Source of the DNA: VYDC01 sp034420495
Lineage (GTDB): Bacteria > Chloroflexota > Dehalococcoidia > UBA2979
Assembly (NCBI GenBank): GCA_034420495.1
Contig: DAOULG010000262.1
Coordinates: 1-6,935, forward strand
Direction of reading: 5' to 3'
Length of the DNA: 6,935 nt
How positions within the stretch are numbered: position 1 is the first letter of the stretch; the number at the start of each line of letters is the position of its first letter. Shown one piece after another: positions 1 to 6,355 of this stretch. A program made the translations under genes and the position numbers. The notes under the pieces were generated by a model. It was not told the origin of the DNA, did no database searches, and saw only the letters and a list, made by a program, of their open reading frames with translations.

Positions 1-36
1 GCGCGGGCTCCGGCGCGGGCTCCGGCTCGGGCTCCG
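1..36. repeat. 12-bp tandem repeat coding the E2 Pro/Ala/Glu linker
   Basis: Three consecutive 12-base units fit gc(g/t)cgggctccg; the first two (1-12 and 13-24) are identical and the third (25-36) differs at one base. More degenerate copies follow to about position 60. Read on the minus strand in the aceF frame, one unit codes Pro-Glu-Pro-Ala. It therefore belongs to the flexible linker between the lipoyl domain and the rest of E2. The array probably continues beyond the left edge. Such linkers in E2 proteins are commonly repetitive and vary in length. Confidence 0.7.
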
Positions 37-355
37 GCTCGGGGGCGGGCTCCGGGGCGGGCGGGGGCGCCGCCGCTTCGGGGGCGGCCGGCGAGGCCTC
101 CTCCGCGGCCGCGGAGCCGGTCTCCTCGATGGTGACGATCACCTGCCCGACGCGGATCGTCTCGCCGCTCGCGACGCGCACCTCGCCGATGCGCCCGGCG
201 GCGGGCGCGGGGACCTCGAGGGTCGCCTTCTCGGTCTCGACCTCGATGACGCCCTGCTCGACCTCGACGGCGTCGCCGGGGGAGACGAGCACCCGGAGGA
301 CGTCCGCCTCCTCGATGCCCTCTCCGAGCTCGGGCAGAGCGAATTCGATGGCCAT
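1..355 (-). CDS. aceF: Dihydrolipoamide acetyltransferase, E2 of pyruvate dehydrogenase (N-terminal part, cut by window edge)
   Basis: E2 carries acetyl groups on a swinging lipoyl arm and passes them to CoA in the cytoplasmic pyruvate dehydrogenase complex. The visible 118 residues start MAIEFALPELGEGIEEADVL and form one biotinyl/lipoyl domain (about residues 1-76). The lipoyl-lysine motif is E-T-E-K-A, with K43 as the lysine to be lipoylated. After the domain comes an Ala/Pro/Glu-rich linker (from about residue 80) that runs off the window, so the subunit-binding and catalytic domains are not seen. The ATG at 355 is supported by a Shine-Dalgarno stretch (AAGGGG, 360-365) about four bases upstream. 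It lies 109 bases downstream of the aceE stop on the same strand, as expected for aceE-aceF. A lipoyl-domain E2 of another 2-oxoacid dehydrogenase is possible from this domain alone, but the aceE neighbour makes pyruvate the likely substrate. Confidence 0.88.
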   Translation of the reverse strand, partial: MAIEFALPELGEGIEEADVLRVLVSPGDAVEVEQGVIEVETEKATLEVPAPAAGRIGEVRVASGETIRVGQVIVTIEETGSAAAEEASPAAPEAAAPPPAPEPAPEPEPEPEPAPEPA

Positions 356-366
356 CTCACCCCTTC
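356..366 (-). promoter_or_regulatory. Ribosome binding site of aceF
   Basis: On the minus strand the bases before the aceF ATG read GAAGGGGTGAG, a purine-rich Shine-Dalgarno sequence at a normal distance. It fixes the start at 355; the lipoyl domain begins only a few residues later, as is usual for this family. Confidence 0.65.
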
Positions 367-444
367 ATCCGATCCGGCCGGGCGCGCGGCGCGGCCGTGC
401 GGGATTCTCCGCGATGGAGCGCTCCCGGGCATCCCCCGGCGCCG

Positions 445-465
445 GCGGCGCGGGGGCCGCGCCGC
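445..465 (-). terminator. Strong hairpin at the aceE stop codon, between aceE and aceF
   Basis: A perfect 9-bp inverted repeat (445-453 against 457-465) with a 3-base loop is entirely G/C. On the minus strand it starts at the last base of the aceE TAG stop (465-467). No T-run follows, so it is not a classic intrinsic terminator. It may cause partial termination, protect the 3' end of an aceE message, or tune the ratio of E1 to E2. GC-rich DNA makes such hairpins fairly common, so function is inference. Confidence 0.35.
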
Positions 466-3251
466 TAGAGACGCACCGGGTCTGGCTTCTCCGGGTCGAC
501 CCCGAGCTCGGCGATCGCCCGCTCGACGAGCTCGTGCGGCACGCGCCGCTGGCGCGCCAGGGCCGTCAGGGCCGAGACGATCACCCAGCGGTGATCGACC
601 TCGAAGTGGTCGCGCAGCGCCTCGCGCGTGTCGCTCCGCCCGAAGCCGTCGGTGCCGAGCGAGACCAGGGGGCCCGGCACCCACTTCGCGATCGAGTCCG
701 GCAGCTCCCTGACGTAGTCGGTGACCGCGACGACCACGCCCGGGCCGCTGAGGCAGCGGGTGACGTAGGGAACGCGCGGCTCCTCCGCGGGATGCAGGAC
801 GTTCCAGCGCTCGGCCGCGGCGGCCTCGCGGCGGAGCTCCGAGTAGCTCGTGACCGACCAGACGTCGGCGGCGACGCCGTACTCCTCCCCGAGGATCCGC
901 TGCGCCGTCACGACGTCCTTGTGCAGCGCACCCGAGCCGAGCAGCTTCACGGTCGGCGCGTCGGCGTCGTCGAGGGAGGAGGCGCGGAAGAGGTACATCC
1001 CGCGGAGGATCCCCTCCTCGACCTCGCTCCGCGGCTCCGGCATCGGAGGCTGCGCGTAGTTCTCGTTGCCGACGGTGAGGTAGTAGAACTCCTCCCGGCC
1101 CTCGCCGTACATGCGGCGGATCCCGTCGCGCACGATCACGGCGATCTCGTAGGCGTAGGCCGGGTCGTAGGCGCGCACCGTCGGCACGACCGAGAAGAGG
1201 ACGTGGCTGTGCCCGTCCTGGTGCTGCAGCCCCTCGCCGTTGAGCGTCGTGCGGCCGGCCGTGGCGCCGACGAGGAAGCCGCGCGCCCGCGCGTCCGCCG
1301 CCGCCCAGATCAGGTCGCCGACCCGCTGCGGGCCGAACATCGAGTAGTAGATGTAGAAGGGGACCATGCTGATGCCGTGCGTGGCGTAGGCGGTGGCCGC
1401 CGCCGTGAACGACGCCATGGCGCCGGCCTCGGTGATCCCCTCCTCGAGGATCTGCCCGTCGTCCGACTCCTTGTAGTAGAGGAGGCTCTCGCGGTCGACC
1501 GGCTCGTAGAGCTGCCCCACGTGCGAGTAGATGCCGAACTGGCGGAAGAAGGCCTCCATCCCGAAGGTCCGCGCCTCGTCGGGGACGATCGGCACCACGC
1601 GCTGACCGATGTCGGGGTCGCGGATGAGCTTCGAGAGCAGGCGCACGAGCGCCATCGTCGTCGAGGCGGTGCGGTCGCCGGTCCCCTCCAGGAACTCCTC
1701 GAAGAAGTCCGCATCGGTGATCTCCAGGCGCTCCATCGCGGCGCGGCGCTGCGGCAGCGCGCCTCCCAGGGCGCGGCGGCGCTCGGTCAGGTAGCGCCAC
1801 TCCTCGGAGTCCTCCGGGAAGCGGTAGAGGGGCGCGTTCTCAACCTCGTCGTCGGAGAGCGGGACGTCGAAGCGGTCGCGGAACTGGAGCAGCTCCTCGG
1901 CGTTGAGCTTCTTCTGCTGGTGCGTGACGTTGCGGCCCTCGCCGGCCTCGCCGAGCCCGTAGCCCTTGATGGTGCGGGCCAGGATCACCGTCGGCGATCC
2001 GGTGTGCTCCACCGCGGCCTTGTAGGCGGCGTAGACCTTCTCGGGGTCGTGGCCGCCGAGCGTCATCCGCCAGAGCTCGTCGTCGGAGAGGTGCTCGACC
2101 ATCGCGAGCAGGCGCGGATCCGTTCCCCAGAAGTGCTCGCGGACGTAGGCGCCGCCCGCGACGACGTACTTCTGGTACTCGCCGTCGATCACCTCGCGCA
2201 TCCGGCGGGCCAGGAGGCCGTCGTGATCGCGCTCGAGCAGCGCGTCCCAGTCGCGACCCCAGAGCACCTTGATCACGTTCCACCCGGCGCCGCGGAAGAT
2301 CGCCTCGAGCTCCTGCACGATGCTGCCGTTGCCGCGCACCGGTCCGTCGAGCCGCTGCAGGTTGCAGTTGACGACGAAGATCAGGTTGTCGAGCTTCTCG
2401 CGGGAGGGCATCGACACGGCGGCCAGGGCCTCCGGCTCGTCGAACTCGCCGTCGCCGACGAAGGCCCAGACACGCCGCCCCGTCTCCTCGCGCAGGCCCC
2501 GGTCGTCGAGGTAGCGGAGGAAGCGCGCCTGGTACGCCGCGAGCAGGGGGCCCAGGCCCATCGAGACGGTCGGGAACTGCCAGAACTCGGGCATCAGCCA
2601 CGGGTGGGGGTACGAGGAGAGCCCGCCGCCCTCGGCGAGCTCCCGGCGGAAGTTGTTCATCTGCTCCGCGGAGAGCCGCCCCTCCACGTACGCCCGCGCG
2701 TAGATCCCCGGCGACGCGTGCCCCTGGAAGTAGACGAGATCGGGCCCTGCCGGATGGTCGGGCCCGCGGAAGAAGTGCTGGAAGCCGACCTCGTAGAGGG
2801 TCGCCGCCGAGGCGTAGGTCGAGATGTGGCCGCCGATCCCGTCCGAGGCGGCGTTCGCCTCGACGACCATCGCCATCGCGTTCCAGCGCACCACGCTCTT
2901 GATGCGCCGCTCGATCGCGGAGTGGCCCGGGTAGTCCGGCTGGCGCCCGGTGGGGATCGTGTTCACGTAGGGCGTCTGCGAGGTCACCGGCAGCTGGGCC
3001 CCGAGCCGCTGCGCCTCGATCTGCAGATCGCGCAGCAGCGCCGACACCCGCTCGCTGCCGCGCGCGTGGTGGACGTCGCGGAGCGACTCCAGCCAGTCGA
3101 TCGTCTCGAGCTCGTCGATCACGCGCGCCAGATCGCGGCCCTCCGCCGGGGCGGCGGCGGGCTCGGCACCGTTCGAGTCGGAGCCCGCGTGCGACCCCGC
3201 CCCGGTCTCCGGGACGCGAGCCTCCGCCGGGCTCCTGTCGACAGTCGCCAT
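465..3251 (-). CDS. aceE: Pyruvate dehydrogenase E1 component, homodimeric AceE type
   Basis: This thiamine-diphosphate enzyme decarboxylates pyruvate and reductively acetylates the lipoyl group of E2 (EC 1.2.4.1). With the ATG at 3251 it has 928 residues, slightly longer than E. coli AceE (887), and it aligns by eye with that protein over nearly its whole length. Visible landmarks are the TPP/Mg motif, GDGE at 266-269 through NCN at 295-297; the active-site loop histidine in NVTHQQKK (H444); the activating glutamate in QILEEG (E604); and the conserved LQHQDGHSH stretch (H677, H681, H683). The C-terminal domain holds GTDGFGRSDTRE. The first 45 or so residues are Ala/Gly/Pro/Ser-rich and look like a disordered extension before the conserved start (IDELETIDWLESL). 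An upstream TTG at 3284 would add 11 residues, but the ATG has GGGTGG just ahead and is preferred. It is divergent from lipB, and aceF follows. Confidence 0.96.
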   Translation of the reverse strand: MATVDRSPAEARVPETGAGSHAGSDSNGAEPAAAPAEGRDLARVIDELETIDWLESLRDVHHARGSERVSALLRDLQIEAQRLGAQLPVTSQTPYVNTIPTGRQPDYPGHSAIERRIKSVVRWNAMAMVVEANAASDGIGGHISTYASAATLYEVGFQHFFRGPDHPAGPDLVYFQGHASPGIYARAYVEGRLSAEQMNNFRRELAEGGGLSSYPHPWLMPEFWQFPTVSMGLGPLLAAYQARFLRYLDDRGLREETGRRVWAFVGDGEFDEPEALAAVSMPSREKLDNLIFVVNCNLQRLDGPVRGNGSIVQELEAIFRGAGWNVIKVLWGRDWDALLERDHDGLLARRMREVIDGEYQKYVVAGGAYVREHFWGTDPRLLAMVEHLSDDELWRMTLGGHDPEKVYAAYKAAVEHTGSPTVILARTIKGYGLGEAGEGRNVTHQQKKLNAEELLQFRDRFDVPLSDDEVENAPLYRFPEDSEEWRYLTERRRALGGALPQRRAAMERLEITDADFFEEFLEGTGDRTASTTMALVRLLSKLIRDPDIGQRVVPIVPDEARTFGMEAFFRQFGIYSHVGQLYEPVDRESLLYYKESDDGQILEEGITEAGAMASFTAAATAYATHGISMVPFYIYYSMFGPQRVGDLIWAAADARARGFLVGATAGRTTLNGEGLQHQDGHSHVLFSVVPTVRAYDPAYAYEIAVIVRDGIRRMYGEGREEFYYLTVGNENYAQPPMPEPRSEVEEGILRGMYLFRASSLDDADAPTVKLLGSGALHKDVVTAQRILGEEYGVAADVWSVTSYSELRREAAAAERWNVLHPAEEPRVPYVTRCLSGPGVVVAVTDYVRELPDSIAKWVPGPLVSLGTDGFGRSDTREALRDHFEVDHRWVIVSALTALARQRRVPHELVERAIAELGVDPEKPDPVRL

Positions 3252-3309
3252 CGCCCCACCCGTTCCACGCGGCGCCGAACACAACCGGTCGCGAGCACCG
3301 CGGAGATCG

Positions 3310-3347
3310 CTCCCCCGCCGCGAGGCGGCACCGCCGCCAGGGGGGAG
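3310..3347. repeat. Nested inverted repeat in the divergent promoter region
   Basis: An outer perfect 7-bp stem, CTCCCCC (3310-3316) with GGGGGAG (3341-3347), encloses an inner perfect hairpin, GCCGC (3317-3321) with GCGGC (3325-3329), directly stacked on the outer stem. An alternative inner pairing, GGCGGC (3324-3329) with GCCGCC (3333-3338), competes with it. It could be an operator, or a leader structure in one of the two messages. No known regulator site is recognised. Confidence 0.4.
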
Positions 3348-3377
3348 AACACTTTACCCCACCGGCCGCGCCCGTGA

Positions 3378-3388
3378 GGTACGCTACC
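3378..3388. repeat. Short palindrome GGTA-CGC-TACC before lipB
   Basis: A perfect 4-bp dyad with a 3-base centre lies three bases before the lipB GTG start. It overlaps the only Shine-Dalgarno-like bases there (GAGGT, 3376-3380). It could be a small operator or could mask the ribosome site. It is short enough to be chance. Confidence 0.2.
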
Positions 3389-3391
3389 GCC

Positions 3392-4120
3392 GTGGCGACC
3401 CCCGTCCTCCTCGAGCGCTTCGGCACGATCGCCTACGCCGACGCCCTGGCGTGGATGCGCGAGGCGCACGCCGCGCTCGCCTCCGGCCGGGGCCCGGAGC
3501 GGCTCGCGCTGCTCGAGCACGCCCCCGTCTACACCGTGGGCGCGCGCGGCGGGGGCGGCCTCGAACACCTGCTGGTGAGCGCCGGCGAGCTCGCCTCGCG
3601 GGGAGCGGATCTGGAGCACGTCGATCGCGGCGGGGACATCACGTTCCACGGGCCCGGGCAGCTCGTCGCCTACCCGATTCTCGACCTCCGGCGCCGCGGG
3701 CTGCGCGCCGGGGACTACGTGCGCGCGCTCGAGGCGACCGTGATCGACGCGCTCGGCCGCTGGGGCGTCGCCGCCCGGCGCCTTCGGGGCCGGCCCGGCG
3801 TCTGGACGGCCCCCGGCCGGCCCGACGGCACCCCCGAGAAGATCGCGGCCGTCGGCGTCCGCATCCGGCGGGGGGTCTCCACGCACGGGCTCGCGCTCAA
3901 CGTCTCCGTCGACCTCGGCTGGTTCGACGCGATCGTCCCCTGCGGCATCCGCGACGCCGGCGTGACGTCGCTCGAGTGCGCGCTCGGCCGCCCCGTGCCA
4001 CCGGGCGAGGCGGAGGAGACGCTCGCCGCCGCCTTCGAGCGGAGATTCGACGCGGCGCTCGCCCCACCGGCCGCCGCGAGGTCGGCGAGCCCCCTCGCCG
4101 CGGGGGTCGCGGGACCGTGA
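3392..4120 (+). CDS. lipB: Octanoyl-[acyl-carrier protein]:protein N-octanoyltransferase
   Basis: LipB moves octanoate from acyl carrier protein to the lipoyl lysine of E2 and GcvH proteins, the first step of de novo lipoylation in the cytoplasm (EC 2.3.1.181). With the GTG at 3392 it has 242 residues, close to the usual size. Family signature: DRGGDITFHGPGQ (residues 78-90, H86 in it). The catalytic lysine is in EKIAAVGVRIRRG (K150), and the acyl-thioester cysteine is in VPCGI (C184), followed by the conserved TSLE. The GTG at 3374 would add six residues but has no ribosome site. The GTG at 3392 has GAGGT upstream at a rather long spacing. The last about 15 residues (after RRFDAALA) are low-complexity. 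Its TGA overlaps the lipA GTG by four bases, implying translational coupling. Its most obvious target is the E2 lipoyl domain coded at the left of the window. Confidence 0.94.
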   Translation: MATPVLLERFGTIAYADALAWMREAHAALASGRGPERLALLEHAPVYTVGARGGGGLEHLLVSAGELASRGADLEHVDRGGDITFHGPGQLVAYPILDLRRRGLRAGDYVRALEATVIDALGRWGVAARRLRGRPGVWTAPGRPDGTPEKIAAVGVRIRRGVSTHGLALNVSVDLGWFDAIVPCGIRDAGVTSLECALGRPVPPGEAEETLAAAFERRFDAALAPPAAARSASPLAAGVAGP

Positions 4121-5055
4121 CGCGCGCCCCGGCCGAGAGCCGCGCCGCCCCCCGCGAGCGAAAGCCGCCGTGGTTCCGGGCGCGCTTCCCCTCCGGGGAG
4201 CGCTTCGAGGAGATCCGCCTCCTGCTGCGCGAGGGATCGCTTCACACCGTCTGCGAGGAGGCGCGCTGTCCCAACATCGGCGAGTGCTTCAACTCGGGCA
4301 CCGCGACCTTCATGATCCTGGGCGACGTCTGCACGCGCGCCTGCGGCTTCTGCGCCGTGACCTCCGGCCGGCCCGGCGCCATCGACCAGCTCGAGCCGCT
4401 GCGCCTCGCGCAGTCGGTCGAGAGGCTCGGACTGGACTACGCGGTGATCACCTCCGTGAACCGCGACGACGTCGCGGACGGCGGCGCCTCGATCTTCGCC
4501 GCCTGCATCCGCGCGATCCGCCACCGCCGCCCCGGCTGTGAGGTGGAGGTGCTGATCCCGGACTTCGAGGGCGACCGCGAGGCGCTCGCGACGGTGGTGG
4601 GGGCCCGGCCCGCCGTCCTCAACCACAACACCGAGACCGTCCCCGAGCTCTACCCGCGCGTGCGGCCGAAGGGCCGCTACGACCGCTCCCTCGAGCTGCT
4701 GCGCCGCGTGAAGGAGATCGACCCGGCGATGCTGACCAAGTCGGGGCTGATGGTCGGCCTCGGCGAGAGCGCGGAGCAGCTCCACCGCACCTTCGAGGAG
4801 CTGCGCGCGCAGGGCTGCGACCTGCTGACGGTGGGGCAGTACCTGCGCCCGACGCCCAAGCACCTGCCGGTCGACCGCTACTGGCGCCCGGAGGAATTCG
4901 AGGCGCTGCGCGAGTACGCGCTCACCCTCGGATTCGCCCACGTGGAGGCGGGCCCGCTGGTGCGGAGCTCCTACCACGCCGCCGAGCAGGCGGCGGCCGC
5001 GCGGGCGCGCCGGGAGTCCCCCTCCGCCGGGGCACACGGCCCGATCACGGCGTGA
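4117..5055 (+). CDS. lipA: Lipoyl synthase (radical SAM)
   Basis: LipA inserts two sulfurs into protein-bound octanoyl chains, making lipoyl groups (EC 2.8.1.8). The 312-residue protein has both iron-sulfur sites: the auxiliary cluster cysteines C46, C51 and C57 (C-x4-C-x5-C, in VCEEARCPNIGEC), and the radical-SAM C72-x3-C76-x2-C79 (CTRACGFC). The C-terminal RSSYHA motif (283-288), whose serine ligates the auxiliary cluster that is sacrificed as sulfur donor, is present, as are PDFEGD, NHNTETV and QYLRPT. The start is GTG at 4117, inside the GTGA overlap with the lipB stop. The open frame extends upstream through lipB in another frame, but the N-terminus MTRAPAESRA suits the family and the overlap is typical. 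The C-terminal about 20 residues are Ala/Arg-rich and unconserved. Only 19 bases separate its stop from the convergent crotonase gene. Confidence 0.96.
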   Translation: MTRAPAESRAAPRERKPPWFRARFPSGERFEEIRLLLREGSLHTVCEEARCPNIGECFNSGTATFMILGDVCTRACGFCAVTSGRPGAIDQLEPLRLAQSVERLGLDYAVITSVNRDDVADGGASIFAACIRAIRHRRPGCEVEVLIPDFEGDREALATVVGARPAVLNHNTETVPELYPRVRPKGRYDRSLELLRRVKEIDPAMLTKSGLMVGLGESAEQLHRTFEELRAQGCDLLTVGQYLRPTPKHLPVDRYWRPEEFEALREYALTLGFAHVEAGPLVRSSYHAAEQAAAARARRESPSAGAHGPITA

Positions 5056-5058
5056 CGG

Positions 5059-5072
5059 GCGCGCCGGCGCGC
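5059..5072. terminator. 14-bp perfect palindrome between convergent genes
   Basis: The 19-base gap between the lipA stop and the stop of the facing crotonase gene is almost entirely a self-complementary GCGCGCCGGCGCGC. It could serve as a two-way end-of-transcript hairpin (short stem, tight loop), but there is no T-run on either side. Its position is suggestive; the base composition makes chance plausible. Confidence 0.3.
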
Positions 5073-5074
5073 GC

Positions 5075-5848
5075 CTACCGTCCCGTGAAGCGGGGCGGGC
5101 GGCGCTCGAGGAAGGCGCGCTTCGCCTCCGCCGCGTCCTCGGTCTGCTGGAGGATCTCCGTGCGCGTCTGCTCGTAGAGGTAGCCGGCCTTCAGATCCAT
5201 CCACTCGATCTGGTTGAGCGTCTCCTTGGCGAGGCGGATCCCCGTCGGCATCTTCGCGGCGACGTCGCGCGCCTCCTGGAGCGCCGCCGCGACGAGCCGG
5301 TCGGGCTCGACGACGGCGTGCACGGCGCCGAGGCGGTGCGCCTCCTCCGCGCTCGCCCGCTCGGCCGTGTAGTGCATCCGCCGCGTCACCCCCTGGGGGA
5401 AGAGACGCTGCAGATGCCGGGCGCCGCCGAGCAGCCCGACGTCGATCTCCGGCAGGCCGAAGCTCGCGCGCGTCGAGGCCACCAGGTAGTCGCAGGAGGC
5501 GGCGATGGCGAGGCCGGCGCCCAGCGCGGGACCGTTGATCGCCCCGATGACGGGGACGGCGCTCTCGTAGATCGCGTTGAAGGTCTCGCGCGCCCGGCGG
5601 TAGTGCGCCCCCGGGCTCGCCTGCGTCTCGCCCTCGGGGAGGCGGCTGCGCACGTCGACGCCCGCGCAGAAGGCGCGCTGCCCCTCGGCGGTGAGCACGC
5701 AGACCCGGACCTCGGGTCGCGCCAGGAAGGAGTCGAAAGTGGCGGTTATGTCGAGGAATGCCTCCGGCGTGAGCGCGTTCACCGGGGGGAAGTCGAGCGT
5801 GACGAGGGCGATCCCCCCGTCGACGAGCTCCTCCCTCACCCCCGGCAC
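5075..5848 (-). CDS. Crotonase-fold enoyl-CoA hydratase/isomerase family protein
   Basis: This family binds acyl-CoA thioesters and stabilises enolate intermediates; members include enoyl-CoA hydratases, isomerases, lyases and hydrolases. From the GTG at 5848 the protein has 257 residues, the normal size. Oxyanion-hole motifs are AFCAGVD (59-65) and NGPALGAG (105-112), followed by IAASCDY and SFGLPEIDVGLLGG. Aligned with rat mitochondrial enoyl-CoA hydratase, the position of Glu144 is alanine (A114) while Glu164 is kept (E134, in LPEI). Plain hydratase activity is therefore doubtful; a one-glutamate isomerase or another crotonase reaction is possible. An in-frame GTG at 5881 would add 11 residues, but 5848 has an AGGAGG site five bases upstream. 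It is the last gene of the minus-strand acyl-CoA set, 36 bases after the DsrE-like gene. Family certain, substrate unknown. Confidence 0.88.
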   Translation of the reverse strand: MPGVREELVDGGIALVTLDFPPVNALTPEAFLDITATFDSFLARPEVRVCVLTAEGQRAFCAGVDVRSRLPEGETQASPGAHYRRARETFNAIYESAVPVIGAINGPALGAGLAIAASCDYLVASTRASFGLPEIDVGLLGGARHLQRLFPQGVTRRMHYTAERASAEEAHRLGAVHAVVEPDRLVAAALQEARDVAAKMPTGIRLAKETLNQIEWMDLKAGYLYEQTRTEILQQTEDAAEAKRAFLERRPPRFTGR

Positions 5849-5851
5849 CGG

Positions 5852-5860
5852 CTCCTCCTC
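5852..5860 (-). promoter_or_regulatory. Ribosome binding site deciding the crotonase start
   Basis: The minus strand reads GAGGAGGAG, giving AGGAGG at the best spacing (five bases) before GTG 5848. The competing GTG at 5881 has only a poorly spaced AGGA. This favours the shorter protein, which also starts nearer the conserved part of the family. Confidence 0.6.
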
Positions 5861-5884
5861 GCCCGCCTCTCCGGCCCGCACGTC

Positions 5885-6256
5885 CTAGAGCGAGATCACG
5901 TGATCCGGCGGGTTGCCGGCGAGCGCCTGGTAGAGGTCGGGGAAGCAGCCGACGTGGACCCCGTCGACGGTCCCCTCGGCGACGCTCTTCTCCGGCCAGG
6001 TGCCGCCGGTGGCGAGCCCGCGCTCCAGCGCGCAGCCGTCGCACATCATCAGCAGGATGTTCTTCTCGGCCGCCTGCTTCGCCAGGCGCTCCCCCATCGG
6101 ATCGCCGCGGCGCAGGATGAAGGTGTTGTCGTCGAAGAACATCATCCCGACCACCTCGACTCCATGCCCGTCGGCCTCCAGCTGAGGCAGGATCATCTGC
6201 CCGAGCTTGTAGCTCGCCGTGTGACCCGACGTGCTGAAGACGTACGCAACCTTCAT
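5885..6256 (-). CDS. DsrE/TusD-like small protein
   Basis: A 123-residue protein that reads as a DsrE-type alpha/beta fold: MKVAYVFSTSGHTASYKLGQ at the N-terminus, a hydrophobic strand ILLMMCDGCALERG, then GVHVGCFPDLYQAL. In DsrE/TusD proteins a cysteine in this central region (C-x-x-x-x-R-[RG]-G) carries persulfide sulfur; C75 fits that place. Two more cysteines (C72, giving C-x2-C, and C104) are notable. The ATG at 6256 has GAGGGGAG seven bases upstream; an earlier ATG at 6310 would add 18 unrelated residues and lacks a good site. It sits between a DUF35 protein and a crotonase homologue on the same strand, with its stop 36 bases from the crotonase start. The role is unknown: a sulfur or CoA-thiol handling partner is inference. 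I recall a DsrE-related family named SaoD with similar sequence, which I cannot confirm here. Confidence 0.72.
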   Translation of the reverse strand: MKVAYVFSTSGHTASYKLGQMILPQLEADGHGVEVVGMMFFDDNTFILRRGDPMGERLAKQAAEKNILLMMCDGCALERGLATGGTWPEKSVAEGTVDGVHVGCFPDLYQALAGNPPDHVISL

Positions 6257-6263
6257 CCGGCAA

Positions 6264-6271
6264 CTCCCCTC
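6264..6271 (-). promoter_or_regulatory. Ribosome binding site of the DsrE-like gene
   Basis: GAGGGGAG on the minus strand, seven bases before the ATG at 6256. This good match rules for the 123-residue form over the 141-residue form beginning at 6310. Confidence 0.6.
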
Positions 6272-6281
6272 GCTGGTCGCG

Positions 6282-6299
6282 CCCCGATCCGTTTCGGGG
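6282..6299 (-). promoter_or_regulatory. Leader hairpin between the DUF35 gene and the DsrE-like gene
   Basis: CCCCGA (6282-6287) and TCGGGG (6294-6299) form a perfect 6-bp stem with a 6-base loop. It lies in the 99-base gap between the DUF35 stop and the DsrE-like start, about ten bases before the ribosome site. No T-run follows, so it is more likely an RNA-processing or attenuation element than a terminator, if it does anything. Confidence 0.3.
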
Positions 6300-6355
6300 T
6301 GAGACGACATTCCTGGACACTCATGAGCCGGGGCGGGACTGCGCCTCCCACCCTT

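Larger units (their letters stand above)
3252..3391. promoter_or_regulatory. Divergent aceE / lipB intergenic control region
   Basis: This 140-base spacer separates the ATG of aceE (minus strand) from the GTG of lipB (plus strand), so promoters for both operons should lie here. I could not find a convincing -35/-10 pair for either direction. It contains a nested inverted-repeat structure (3310-3347) and a short palindrome close to the lipB start (3378-3388), listed separately. Shared control of PDH and lipoate synthesis from this spacer is inferred from the arrangement only. Confidence 0.55.

Noticed and set aside
416..425. 10-bp palindrome GGAGCGCTCC in the aceE-aceF gap
   Set aside because: Short, without a partner copy in the window, and easily produced by chance in this base composition.
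3251..3284. TTG start for AceE at 3284
   Set aside because: It adds 11 residues without similarity and has no ribosome site; the ATG at 3251 is better placed.
129..3377. A very long plus-strand open frame (over 1000 codons) antisense to aceE
   Set aside because: It mirrors aceE and aceF on the other strand. Its protein is Arg/Val/Glu/His-rich low-complexity sequence with no recognisable domain, typical of the shadow frame in GC-rich DNA.
3451..4116. Upstream extension of the lipA frame through lipB
   Set aside because: The extra 222 residues are Arg/Ala/Pro-rich shadow of lipB. The GTG at 4117 overlapping the lipB stop is the natural lipA start.
3715..5037. Long minus-strand open frame antisense to lipB and lipA
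   Set aside because: Both plus-strand genes are clear from catalytic motifs; the antisense product is compositionally biased with no domain.
4971..6320. Single long minus-strand frame spanning the crotonase and DsrE-like genes
   Set aside because: It reads both genes in the wrong frame; the real frames have family motifs and their own ribosome sites.
6320..6327. Palindrome CTCATGAG between the DUF35 and DsrE-like genes
   Set aside because: Eight bases only, with no second copy and no position that suggests a function.
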